Shown in pieces: positions 1-5,943 of a stretch of 5,947 bases of DNA. The notes below the pieces were generated by a model. The model had not been told where the DNA came from. It worked only from the letters and a program-made list of their open reading frames with translations, and made no database searches. The position numbers were made by a program, and so were the translations under genes. Each line of letters begins with the position of its first letter. Within the stretch, counting starts at the first letter, position 1. The stretch covers positions 58,812 through 64,758 of the forward strand of contig DBQC01000004.1 in the NCBI GenBank assembly GCA_002305075.1, written 5' to 3'. This DNA comes from Ruminococcaceae bacterium UBA1404. Lineage in GTDB: Bacteria > Bacillota > Clostridia > Oscillospirales > Ruminococcaceae.

Positions 1-11
1 GGGGGGGGGGG
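1..11. repeat. poly-G tract of 11 at window edge
   Basis: Eleven consecutive G residues are followed by AGAC and then the TTG start of the PilZ gene at 19. The 3' end of the run (GGGGAG) could serve as that gene's Shine-Dalgarno, since no other purine-rich site is visible. A homopolymer here could change length and so alter translation, or it could be a sequencing or contig-end artefact. The window starts inside it, so its true length is unknown. Confidence 0.6.
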
Positions 12-18
12 AGACATC

Positions 19-672
19 TTGATATCCAAAAAGCATGAGGGATCTATCTATGAGGCCAAAACCTTAAAAAACGAGTATATCGCTTCGGGTGTCATCCGAC
101 GGGTGGAGGGCAGCGAGGTCGATCTTATGGACCCCAATGGCTCCATGCCCATTGTGGCCATGAATACGCCCCTGAAAATAGCCGTTTACAGCAGCCACGA
201 GGGCTTTAGAATGCTGGCCGGTCAGGTTTATCTGTCCAACCGCGAGTTCATGCGGGTGGTGGATGTGGTCGACTTTGTCAACTTCGAGCGGCGGCGCTTC
301 TTCAGGGTGGATGTAAACATGATCAGCCGCCTATTGGTGCCCCCGGAGGTGCTGGCCCGTCAGGGCATCGAGGCGGAGGAGCCTCGCATTGTGCCCACTC
401 GCATCCTTGACCTCAGCCTTTGCGGCCTGCTGTTAGAAACCGACCTGCCTCTCAAAAGCGGCGATAAATTGACCGTCCATCTCTCGCTCGGCAAGGCCGG
501 CGAGGAGGATATCGAGCTGGTTATACGCCGCATAGGCCGCGAGAACAGCGAAGGCAAGCGCCGTATCGGAGCCGAGATTATCGAGCTCAGCCCCCGGGTT
601 GAGCAGCAGTTATGCGCCTTTTTGTTCGAAAAGCAGCGCGAGCATATCCGCAGGGCAAAAAGCAGCATTTGA
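19..672 (+). CDS. PilZ domain protein with YcgR-like N-terminal domain (predicted c-di-GMP receptor, flagellar brake type)
   Basis: This 217-residue protein has the two-part layout of YcgR-type cyclic-di-GMP receptors. Residues 1-88 form a beta-rich N-terminal domain resembling the YcgR N domain, and residues about 90-210 form a PilZ domain. Both ligand-binding motifs are intact: RxxxR as R92-R-F-F-R96, directly at the domain junction, and DxSxxG as D131-L-S-L-C-G136. In known members, cyclic-di-GMP bridges these motifs, and the protein then slows the flagellar motor or represses motility. It is cytosolic, with no signal peptide or membrane segment. The start is a TTG preceded by a G-rich run; no in-frame stop lies between it and the window edge, so the true start could be upstream. 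The downstream gene begins 20 nt after the TGA, suggesting co-transcription. The family call is firm; the role in motility is inferred from family and context. Confidence 0.9.
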   Translation: MISKKHEGSIYEAKTLKNEYIASGVIRRVEGSEVDLMDPNGSMPIVAMNTPLKIAVYSSHEGFRMLAGQVYLSNREFMRVVDVVDFVNFERRRFFRVDVNMISRLLVPPEVLARQGIEAEEPRIVPTRILDLSLCGLLLETDLPLKSGDKLTVHLSLGKAGEEDIELVIRRIGRENSEGKRRIGAEIIELSPRVEQQLCAFLFEKQREHIRRAKSSI

Positions 673-692
673 ACGAAGGGCGGGGATAGACC

Positions 693-2774
693 GTGTCTGA
701 AAAAGCACCGGGGACAGACAACCTGATATTTGCGCTCGATATAGGCACCCGCAGCGTAATAGGCGTGGTGGGCACAGCCGAGGACGGCATGTTCAGGGTG
801 ATGGAGGTAGAAGTGGCCGAGCACACCCGCAGAGCCGTGGTGGATGGTCAGATTGAGGATATAGAGGAAACTGCCCGTGTGGCGGCTCTTGTCAAAGAGC
901 GTTTGGAGGCTAAGCTGGGCTTTACCCTTGGTCAGGTTCATGTGGCGGCAGCCGGCCGTGTGCTGCGTACCATAAGGGCCTCGTCCGAGCTTGCGCTGGA
1001 CGGCCGTCGGCCCATAGACGCCCGGCAGGTGTTCACGCTCGAGGCCGATGCGGTGGCCAAGGCCCACGAGATGGTGATCTCCCTTTCGGCCGACGAGGGG
1101 GAGGATATAGACTTTATTTGCGTGGGCCACACGGTAACACGGTACAGTCTGGACGGATACAGCTTTTCCACCTTAGAGGGGCACCGAGGCAAGCGGGCCT
1201 CGGTGGAACTGGTGGCCACCTTTCTACCCAGCGAGGTGGTCGAGAGCCTCTATGCCACCATGCACCGGGTGGGTCTTACGATATCCAGTCTCACCCTCGA
1301 GCCCATTGCCGCCATCAATGTGGTTATCCCCGACGAGCTGCGCCTGCTCAATGTGGCCCTTGTGGATGTGGGCGCCGGCACATCGGACATCGCTTTAACC
1401 CGCGAGGGCAGCGTGTCGGCCTACACCATGGCCACCGTGGCTGGCGACGAAATTACCGAGTGTGTCATGCGTGGCATGCTGGTGGACTTTCAAATGGCGG
1501 AACAGATGAAGTTTGCTCTGAGCGCCGGACAGGACACCATTGCCTACACCGATATATTGGGCTTTCCGGGGGAGGTTTCGGCCCAGGCGCTGGCCGACTG
1601 CATCGAGCCGGCGGTGGAGCAGCTTGCCCAAACCGTGGCCCGGCGCATCTTAGAGGCCAACACCCAGCCCCCCATGGCTATCTTTATGGTGGGCGGCGGT
1701 AGCCGAACGCCCGGCCTCTGCCCCCGAGTGGCCAAGCATGTGGGCCTCGACCCGAGCAAGGTAGCCATAGGTGGCAGCAACTACATGAAGCGCCTGGTGG
1801 ATGCCGACCCCGCCTATCTGGCCGCCGACTACACCACCCCGATGGGCATTGGGGTCTGTGCGGCGGCGGGTACGCTCCGGGGCGGCTTTAGGGTTATGCT
1901 GAATAATTGTCCCGTCCGTATTCAAAGCTCCTCGGGAGCCAATGTGATGGAGGCTCTGCTGCGGGCTGGCTATAAATATGAGCAGATTATGGGCCGCTCG
2001 GGTCGCAGCCTTACCTTTTTTGTAAACGGGCAGCGCACCACGGTGCGGGGCCAGCCACCCACACTGGCCCAAATCAGCCTAAACGGCCGGCCGGCCAGCG
2101 TGGCCACCTCCCTTTCGGCCGATGATGTGCTCACCTTTGAGCCGGCCCAAAACGGCACCGATGCCGACGCCCGGGTGTGTAAAGCCATCCGGGACTACGG
2201 CACCTTTAGCATCTATTTAGACGGCGAGAAAAAGCCAGCGGGCACGCTGGTGCGGGTGGCGGGTATCCCGGTGGGGCCCAACTATCTCATCCGGCCCATG
2301 GAGGCGGTGGAGTTGCGGCGCATTGTCACCTTGGGCGATGTGCTGGCCGACCCCGAGTACGGTGCACGCCACGGTCGAGTGGCGCTGGACGGCCGGTTTG
2401 ACTGTCCGCTGGATACCCCCCTCAAGGAGGGCGACCGGGTGGACTTTATGCCCGAAGCATTCGTCCCACCCCGGCCGGCCGCCGCAAAGCCCGACACAAC
2501 CTTGCGGGACGAGGCATCGCTCGAGCCCCCGGCTCAAAGCGCCGGCCCTGCGCTCAATATCACCCTCAACGGACAGCCGCTGCGGCTTGACCCTAAACCG
2601 GGGGGATACCTGTTTTTCGATGTGCTGGCCTATACCGACATCGACCCCACCCGGCCCCAGGGGGATATCGCAGTGCTGCGTAACGGCCGAGATGCCTCTT
2701 ACATAGAGCCCATTGCCGAGGGGGATTCTATAGAGATTTACTGGAAAAAGTCCGGAAACTTTACCAATGCTTAA
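693..2774 (+). CDS. FtsA/PilM-like actin-fold ATPase with C-terminal beta-grasp-like repeats
   Basis: The protein has 693 residues, against about 420 for typical FtsA. Residues 11-395 form an actin/Hsp70-fold ATPase: phosphate-1 loop LDIGTRSVIGVVG (15-27), an FtsA-type inserted subdomain (about 83-178), phosphate-2 loop DVGAGTSDIAL (225-235) and the adenosine motif FMVGGGSRTPG (331-341). FtsA and PilM use this fold to polymerise at the membrane and recruit FtsZ or pilus parts. FtsA's short linker and amphipathic membrane helix are not seen at the C-terminus. Residues 440-686 instead look like three related beta-grasp-like units, each ending in an (N/D)GR...(G/D)D pattern, with a proline-rich linker at 590-620. 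The start is GTG with GGGG seven bases upstream. It sits between PilZ and EAL-HDOD genes with no ftsZ in view, so a divisome role is doubtful. It may be a scaffold for an envelope or motility complex, but this is inference. Confidence 0.85.
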   Translation: MSEKAPGTDNLIFALDIGTRSVIGVVGTAEDGMFRVMEVEVAEHTRRAVVDGQIEDIEETARVAALVKERLEAKLGFTLGQVHVAAAGRVLRTIRASSELALDGRRPIDARQVFTLEADAVAKAHEMVISLSADEGEDIDFICVGHTVTRYSLDGYSFSTLEGHRGKRASVELVATFLPSEVVESLYATMHRVGLTISSLTLEPIAAINVVIPDELRLLNVALVDVGAGTSDIALTREGSVSAYTMATVAGDEITECVMRGMLVDFQMAEQMKFALSAGQDTIAYTDILGFPGEVSAQALADCIEPAVEQLAQTVARRILEANTQPPMAIFMVGGGSRTPGLCPRVAKHVGLDPSKVAIGGSNYMKRLVDADPAYLAADYTTPMGIGVCAAAGTLRGGFRVMLNNCPVRIQSSSGANVMEALLRAGYKYEQIMGRSGRSLTFFVNGQRTTVRGQPPTLAQISLNGRPASVATSLSADDVLTFEPAQNGTDADARVCKAIRDYGTFSIYLDGEKKPAGTLVRVAGIPVGPNYLIRPMEAVELRRIVTLGDVLADPEYGARHGRVALDGRFDCPLDTPLKEGDRVDFMPEAFVPPRPAAAKPDTTLRDEASLEPPAQSAGPALNITLNGQPLRLDPKPGGYLFFDVLAYTDIDPTRPQGDIAVLRNGRDASYIEPIAEGDSIEIYWKKSGNFTNA

Positions 2775-2793
2775 AGCGGGAAGGTAGGTACAG

Positions 2794-4041
2794 ATGGATA
2801 CTTATATAGTGCGTCAGCCCATTATCGACAAAAATCAAAAGGTAGTAGCCTACGAGATTTTATACCGGGAGGACGAGAGTGCGCTCTATAACCAGAACGA
2901 CATGCGCGTGGCCAACGCCATCGAGCAGTTTTTGCTGGAGCTTAGCGATGATAAATTCCTTTCGGGCCGGATAGCGTTTCTCACCTTTACGCCCAATTTG
3001 CTGATGAAAAACATTCCTAAAATGTTTTCGGAGCAGCGGCTGGTCATCCAAATTGAGGACAATGCCATTGTCCACCCACTGGCCCGCAAAATTATCTATC
3101 GCTACAAAAAGCAGGGCTACCGCATCGCCATCAAGAACTTCGAATTCTCTCAGCGCTACTTTAGCATACTCGATGCGGTGGACATCATCAAAATAGACCT
3201 CTCCTCTCCCGAAATCTCCCAAAAGAATGTGGTGGACATAGCCCACAGCTTTGGCAAGCAGGTGGCGGCTTACAACATCAACACCCCCGAAGCTCTGTCG
3301 CTGGCCGAGAGCTACGACTGCGACTACTATCAGGGCAGTTATGTGGCCGAGCAGAGAACCTCCAAGGCCTACCGTTTTGACCATTTGCAGTCCAACTTCT
3401 TCCAGCTCATGGTGGCCGTTACCAAGGACGAGCCCGATATTGACGAAATTACCAAAATCATCTCTCGAGATGTCACCCTTGCCTTCTCGCTGATGAAGCT
3501 TGTTAACTCGGCCTATTTTGCGCTGCGCAACCGGGTAAAGTCGGTGCAGCAGGCGCTGGTTATTTTAGGCATTGGTCAGCTTAAGCAGTGGATTTATCTG
3601 CTTAGCTTTAAGCAGGACAGCGGCGGTATGTCCGACGAGCTCATCCGAATGTCCTTCCTTAGGGCCACCTTCTGCGAGTCCCTAAGCAGCTATGTGCCCG
3701 ACCTGCCCATCTCCTCGAACGAGGCCTACATGATGGGTATGTTCTCCACCCTTGGCACGCTGATGGAGCTGCCGCTGGAAAATGCCCTGGAGGAGCTGCC
3801 CATCTCGGACGAGATAAAGCAGGCCCTCATAACAGGCGAGGGCAAGTGCGGCAATCTGTTTGGGCTGGTGCTCTGCTACCACAACGCCGACTGGCCGGGC
3901 ATGACCCACCACGCCGCAGAACTGGGCATTCCCATGAATGTGATAACCCGCACCTACTTTGAATGCATAGAGAGCGTTAACGAAACATGGGAGTCGCTCA
4001 TGAAGCCTTTTGCCGGCGAGAACGACGAGGACGAAGAATAA
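2794..4041 (+). CDS. EAL-HDOD signalling protein (YuxH/CdgJ type), degenerate EAL domain
   Basis: The protein has 415 residues. Residues 1-190 form an EAL domain and 200-400 an HDOD domain, the order found in YuxH and CdgJ proteins. EAL landmarks are visible but worn: E21-I-L for EAL, IKNFEF (113-118) where active enzymes have the DDFG motif, IKID (132-135) retained, YNINTPEA (160-167) where a catalytic glutamate is expected, and YYQGSYVAE (178-186) retained. Loss of the paired aspartates argues against cyclic-di-GMP hydrolysis. The HDOD core is typical, with LMKLVNSAYF (233-242) and VQQALVILGIGQLKQW (251-266). Family members act as cytosolic signalling adaptors, and CdgJ of Vibrio promotes motility. 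The tail is acidic (GENDEDEE). The ATG lies nine bases after AAGG and 19 nt after the upstream stop, so it is the third gene of the operon. A hairpin follows the TAA within 11 nt. Cyclic-di-GMP sensing or partner binding remains open. Confidence 0.93.
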   Translation: MDTYIVRQPIIDKNQKVVAYEILYREDESALYNQNDMRVANAIEQFLLELSDDKFLSGRIAFLTFTPNLLMKNIPKMFSEQRLVIQIEDNAIVHPLARKIIYRYKKQGYRIAIKNFEFSQRYFSILDAVDIIKIDLSSPEISQKNVVDIAHSFGKQVAAYNINTPEALSLAESYDCDYYQGSYVAEQRTSKAYRFDHLQSNFFQLMVAVTKDEPDIDEITKIISRDVTLAFSLMKLVNSAYFALRNRVKSVQQALVILGIGQLKQWIYLLSFKQDSGGMSDELIRMSFLRATFCESLSSYVPDLPISSNEAYMMGMFSTLGTLMELPLENALEELPISDEIKQALITGEGKCGNLFGLVLCYHNADWPGMTHHAAELGIPMNVITRTYFECIESVNETWESLMKPFAGENDEDEE

Positions 4042-4051
4042 GACGGATAAA

Positions 4052-4078
4052 AAAGGGAGCGCCCGGTGCGCTCCCTTT
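4052..4078 (+). terminator. Rho-independent-like terminator of the PilZ/FtsA-like/EAL-HDOD operon
   Basis: A perfect 11-bp stem, AAAGGGAGCGC (4052-4062) with GCGCTCCCTTT (4068-4078), closes on a five-base loop CCGGT. It begins 10 nt after the EAL-HDOD stop codon. An A-run precedes it, and a broken T-run (TTTGGCTTTT) follows. Placement and stem quality make an operon end very likely; the imperfect T-tract means some read-through is possible. The A-run on the left would also allow function on the opposite strand. Confidence 0.85.
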
Positions 4079-4089
4079 GGCTTTTGCGT

Positions 4090-4127
4090 CCGGCCGCAAA
4101 AACTTTGCGCCGGGCGCTTTAGTTTTT
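4090..4127 (+). terminator. second hairpin with T-rich tail, probable back-up terminator
   Basis: CCGG-C-CGCAAA (4090-4100) pairs with TTTGCG-CCGG (4104-4113), giving 10 bp with one bulged C and an AAC loop. A competing small hairpin, GCGC-CGG-GCGC (4107-4117), runs straight into TTTAGTTTTT (4118-4127). Either fold plus this T-rich tract resembles an intrinsic terminator. Placed just after the first, it would help insulate flagellin from the upstream operon, implying that flagellin has its own promoter. Confidence 0.5.
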
Positions 4128-4148
4128 GGCCTTCTGTGCGAATAGGTA

Positions 4149-4211
4149 GGATGAAGGCGGATTGACAGCCTTGCATCCCAGCACCGTATGCGCCGGTCTT
4201 ATCACCCGGCG
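4149..4211 (+). promoter_or_regulatory. flagellin upstream region: two inverted repeats and a TTGACA hexamer
   Basis: GGATG-AAGGC (4149-4158) pairs with GCCTT-G-CATCC (4168-4178), 10 bp with one bulged G. Its nine-base loop holds TTGACA (4162-4167), a perfect sigma-A -35 hexamer. A second repeat, CGCCGG (4191-4196) with CCGGCG (4206-4211), follows. The -10 region at the right spacing (CGTATG at 4185) is poor, so a sigma-A promoter is only a possibility. No clear sigma-28 (SigD) match (TAAA, about 15 nt, CCGATA) was found, although flagellin genes usually have one. The repeats may be an operator or leader hairpins, depending on where transcription starts. Confidence 0.3.
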
Positions 4212-4236
4212 GGCGGAGCAAAACAGAATGACAAAA

Positions 4237-4281
4237 CCCCCATGGCAGGGAAGCCGGGGGGACAGAACATGGAGGTTTATC
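4237..4281 (+). promoter_or_regulatory. flagellin 5' leader with probable two-site CsrA target and Shine-Dalgarno
   Basis: CCCCC (4237-4241) and GGC (4244-4246) pair with GCC (4253-4255) and GGGGG (4256-4260), leaving a two-base AT bulge and a six-base loop AGGGAA. The loop carries the CsrA core ANGGA (4247-4251), and CAGGGAAG matches seven of eight positions of the CARGGAUG part of the CsrA SELEX consensus. A second ANGGA (ATGGA, 4269-4273) overlaps the Shine-Dalgarno GGAGG (4271-4275), six bases before the ATG. In Bacillus subtilis, CsrA represses flagellin (hag) translation through two such sites, and FliW relieves it. The same pair of elements precedes the next start codon at 5944. No csrA or fliW lies in the window, so the regulator is inferred. 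Confidence 0.65.
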
Positions 4282-5511
4282 ATGGGAATGGTAGTTAGAA
4301 CAAACAACATGGCGGTTAATGCCCACCGCAATCTGGGCATCAACAATGCCAACCTTGGCAGCCACCTCGAGAAGCTGGCATCGGGCTTCCGCATCAACCG
4401 CGCGGCGGACGACGCCTCCGGTCTGGCCATCAGCGAGAAGATGAAGGCCCAAATTAAGGGCCTCGAGACCGCCTCGGCCAATGCGCAGGACGGCATCAGC
4501 CTCATTCAGACGGCTGAGGGCGCCCTCGCCGAAGTGCACGATATGCTCAACCGCATGGTGGAGCTGGCCGGCAAGTCGGCCAACGGCACCATGGACGACA
4601 ATGTGGACCGCGCCGCCCTGCAAAAGGAGGTCGAGTCCCTCCAGCACGAGATCAACCGTATTGCCCAGGGCACCAACTTTAACGGCATCAAGCTGCTCGA
4701 CGGTTCTATGGGTGTGGCCTCCAAGTTCACCCCTGGCGCGGCTGGCACTGCCAGTGCGACCGGTACCGAAACGGTGTACACTCTGGACTTTTCCAAAGTG
4801 GACATCATCGAAGGCGGCAAGGTTACCGTTGGTGGCACAGAGTTCGAGTTTGTCACAGAGGCCGTTGCCGGCGACGATACCAAGGTTGTCATCGGCGCCA
4901 ACAGGGACGCCACGCTAAGCGCTTTGCAAACCGCTATTACCACGGAGAATGCCCACCAAAACTTTTTTGGCCCCGGCAACGATGCAACCGTGACCGCTGC
5001 CGACGGCAAGCTGACCTTTACTTCCGAAGAACCCGGCATTAGCGAACCGGCTTACGAGATGACCGCCACCGTCACCACCTCGGGCATGGGTCTCACGCTG
5101 CAGATCGGCGACACGGCCGACGCCTTTAATAAGGTCACCGTTTCGGTGGGCGACATGAGCACTGTCGGTCTGGGTATCAACTCTCTGTCGGTGGCCACCC
5201 AGTCCCAGGCAGCCGATGCCATGGCCCTGCTCAAAAACAATGATGACCCCACCAACGGCTACGGTGCCATCAATGTGGTGTCCACCGTGCGGGCCAATCT
5301 GGGTGCCCTGCAAAACCGGCTTGAGCACACCATCAGCAACCTCGATGTTGCGGCCGAGAACATGACCGCCGCCAACAGCCGCATCCGGGACACCGACATG
5401 GCCAAGCAGATGATGGAATATACCAAGGCCAATGTGCTTGGGCAGGCGGCGCAGGCCATGCTGGCTCAGGCCAATCAGCAGCCCCAGGCTGTGTTGCAGC
5501 TGCTCCAGTAA
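4282..5511 (+). CDS. hag: flagellin, major filament subunit
   Basis: This 409-residue protein is exported through the flagellar type III apparatus and polymerises into the filament. Residues 1-141 are the conserved D0/D1 region, with LEKLASGFRINRAADDASGL (29-48) and DGISLIQTAEGALAEVHDML (70-89). Residues about 305-409 are the C-terminal D1/D0, with ISNLDVAAENMTAANSRIRD (351-370) and the usual LQLLQ ending. Residues 145-305 form a variable, surface-exposed middle rich in threonine, glycine and acidic residues, including VTVGGTEFEFVTE (181-193). No cysteine is seen. The ATG at 4282 is chosen because the protein then starts MGMVVRTNN, as in clostridial flagellins, with GGAGG six bases upstream; an in-frame TTG at 4162 would add 40 unrelated residues. 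FliW, if present, would be expected to bind the C-terminal region. A second flagellin probably begins at 5944. Confidence 0.97.
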   Translation: MGMVVRTNNMAVNAHRNLGINNANLGSHLEKLASGFRINRAADDASGLAISEKMKAQIKGLETASANAQDGISLIQTAEGALAEVHDMLNRMVELAGKSANGTMDDNVDRAALQKEVESLQHEINRIAQGTNFNGIKLLDGSMGVASKFTPGAAGTASATGTETVYTLDFSKVDIIEGGKVTVGGTEFEFVTEAVAGDDTKVVIGANRDATLSALQTAITTENAHQNFFGPGNDATVTAADGKLTFTSEEPGISEPAYEMTATVTTSGMGLTLQIGDTADAFNKVTVSVGDMSTVGLGINSLSVATQSQAADAMALLKNNDDPTNGYGAINVVSTVRANLGALQNRLEHTISNLDVAAENMTAANSRIRDTDMAKQMMEYTKANVLGQAAQAMLAQANQQPQAVLQLLQ

Positions 5512-5563
5512 GGCAGTAGCCGCTTAAAAGTCTTTGCTATCTTCCCATGATATGCTCTGAGGA

Positions 5564-5600
5564 TCAAGGGGTTGGGGCGAGGATGAAGCTCCCCCCTTGA
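5564..5600 (+). terminator. GC-rich hairpin 52 nt after flagellin, possible terminator
   Basis: TCAAGGGG (5564-5571) pairs with CCCCTTGA (5593-5600). After a TT bulge, GGGGC (5574-5578) continues against GCTCC (5588-5592) with one G-T wobble, giving 13 bp in all and a nine-base loop. It is the first strong structure after the flagellin stop, so it may end or protect the flagellin transcript. It lacks a following T-run (CCCGGAGTAA follows), which weakens a terminator call and favours a stabilising 3' hairpin. Confidence 0.4.
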
Positions 5601-5632
5601 CCCGGAGTAAAATGGGTTTGATATGTTCCACC

Positions 5633-5700
5633 TTAGGGGCGGCCTGCCACCGCCTGCACCTGCCACCTCGCGAGATCGGGCAGCGGCAGGTTGCCCCTAA
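5633..5700. repeat. long inverted repeat, 16-bp stem with internal sub-hairpin
   Basis: TTAGGGGCGGCCTGCC (5633-5648) pairs along its whole length with GGCAGGTTGCCCCTAA (5685-5700): 14 Watson-Crick pairs and two G-T wobbles. Inside, CTGCC (5660-5664) can pair with GGCAG (5679-5683), and the loop contains the palindrome CTCGCGAG (5667-5674). A nine-base direct repeat, CCTGCCACC, occurs at 5643-5651 and 5659-5667. No T-run follows, so it is not a standard terminator. It could be a small structured RNA, an mRNA-stabilising element or a dispersed palindromic repeat. Confidence 0.7.
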
Positions 5701-5770
5701 CAAGCACCACGAACCTTTTAAATGACCTGCGTTCTCCAACGCCGCTTATGTCTGTGGGGTTCTGCGCAAA

Positions 5771-5792
5771 GCGCTTTTGCCCAAAAGAGCGC
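5771..5792. repeat. small hairpin in the flagellin intergenic region
   Basis: GCGCTTTT (5771-5778) pairs with AAAA (5783-5786) and GCGC (5789-5792), with GA bulged and a four-base loop GCCC. The stem is eight pairs and modest in strength. Function is unknown. Confidence 0.35.
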
Positions 5793-5852
5793 ACGAGCCG
5801 GGACAAAGCACAGCGTATCGGCACAGCAAACGGTCTTTCCATGGGTCCGGTG

Positions 5853-5866
5853 GGGGCGGCCGCCCC
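5853..5866. repeat. 14-bp perfect palindrome
   Basis: GGGGCGGCCGCCCC is a perfect palindrome containing the eight-base GCGGCCGC. With no spacer it is more likely a protein-binding site on DNA than an RNA hairpin, though its GC content makes chance a fair explanation. It lies 19 nt before a TATAAA that could be the -10 element of the next gene. Confidence 0.3.
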
Positions 5867-5897
5867 GCCGAAGCTGTGAGAAGATATAAAAGCTTAT

Positions 5898-5943
5898 ATT
5901 CGGCAGGGATGCCGGATCAATACCAAAACATGGAGGTTTCATA
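5898..5943 (+). promoter_or_regulatory. leader of a second flagellin-type gene with probable two-site CsrA target
   Basis: ATTCGGCA (5898-5905) pairs with TGCCGGAT (5910-5917), including one T-G wobble, and closes a GGGA loop. CAGGGATG (5904-5911) matches all eight positions of the CARGGAUG part of the CsrA SELEX consensus. The block AACATGGAGGTTT (5927-5939) is identical to 4266-4278 and gives a Shine-Dalgarno GGAGG (5932-5936) seven bases before the ATG at 5944, with ANGGA overlapping it. The hairpin is shared with the first flagellin leader at 13 of 14 bases (5902-5915 against 4244-4257), while the spacer between the two elements differs. Confidence 0.65.

Larger units (their letters stand above)
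5512..5897. other. intergenic region rich in inverted repeats, no convincing gene
   Basis: About 386 nt between the flagellin stop and the next leader contain no open frame with a good ribosome site or recognisable product. The region is GC-rich and holds several hairpin-forming sequences, listed separately. A TATAAA (5885-5890) lies seven bases before the hairpin of the next leader, where a -10 element would put the transcript start, but no matching -35 is seen. TTGACC (5597-5602) and scattered TAAA tetramers lack good partners. An unannotated small RNA or a long leader for the next gene is possible. Confidence 0.6.

Noticed and set aside
360..1130. 256-residue minus-strand frame antisense to the PilZ and FtsA-like genes
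   Set aside because: Low-complexity translation rich in H, R and S with no motif or ribosome site. It lies opposite two well-supported genes and reflects GC-rich codon use.
4162..4281. Upstream in-frame TTG start extending flagellin by 40 residues
   Set aside because: The TTG is inside the TTGACA hexamer and has no ribosome site. The added residues are unlike flagellin, while ATG 4282 has GGAGG and the canonical N-terminus.
3682..4647. 321-residue minus-strand frame spanning the EAL-HDOD end, the terminators and the flagellin start
   Set aside because: It crosses a strong terminator hairpin and two confident + strand genes. The translation matches no family I recognise.
5525..5553. Possible sigma-28 promoter: TAAA followed by CATGATAT
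   Set aside because: The spacing is 17 nt and the first three bases of the -10 motif do not match. It lies almost 400 nt before the next start.
5597..5625. TTGACC with GATATG 17 nt on, as a sigma-A promoter
   Set aside because: The -10 matches only three of six positions, and the -35 lies within the arm of the 5564-5600 hairpin.
5719..5749. Possible sigma-28 promoter: TAAA followed by GCCGCTTA
   Set aside because: The spacer is 18 nt rather than about 15, and the -10 match breaks after GCCG.
5691..5879. 62-residue + strand frame in the intergenic region
   Set aside because: TTG start inside the right arm of the 16-bp stem, no proper Shine-Dalgarno, and an unremarkable proline- and threonine-rich translation.
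5512..5943. CRISPR array or insertion sequence in the intergenic gap
   Set aside because: No regularly spaced direct repeats, no transposase frame and no terminal repeat with target duplication. The inverted repeats are local hairpins.
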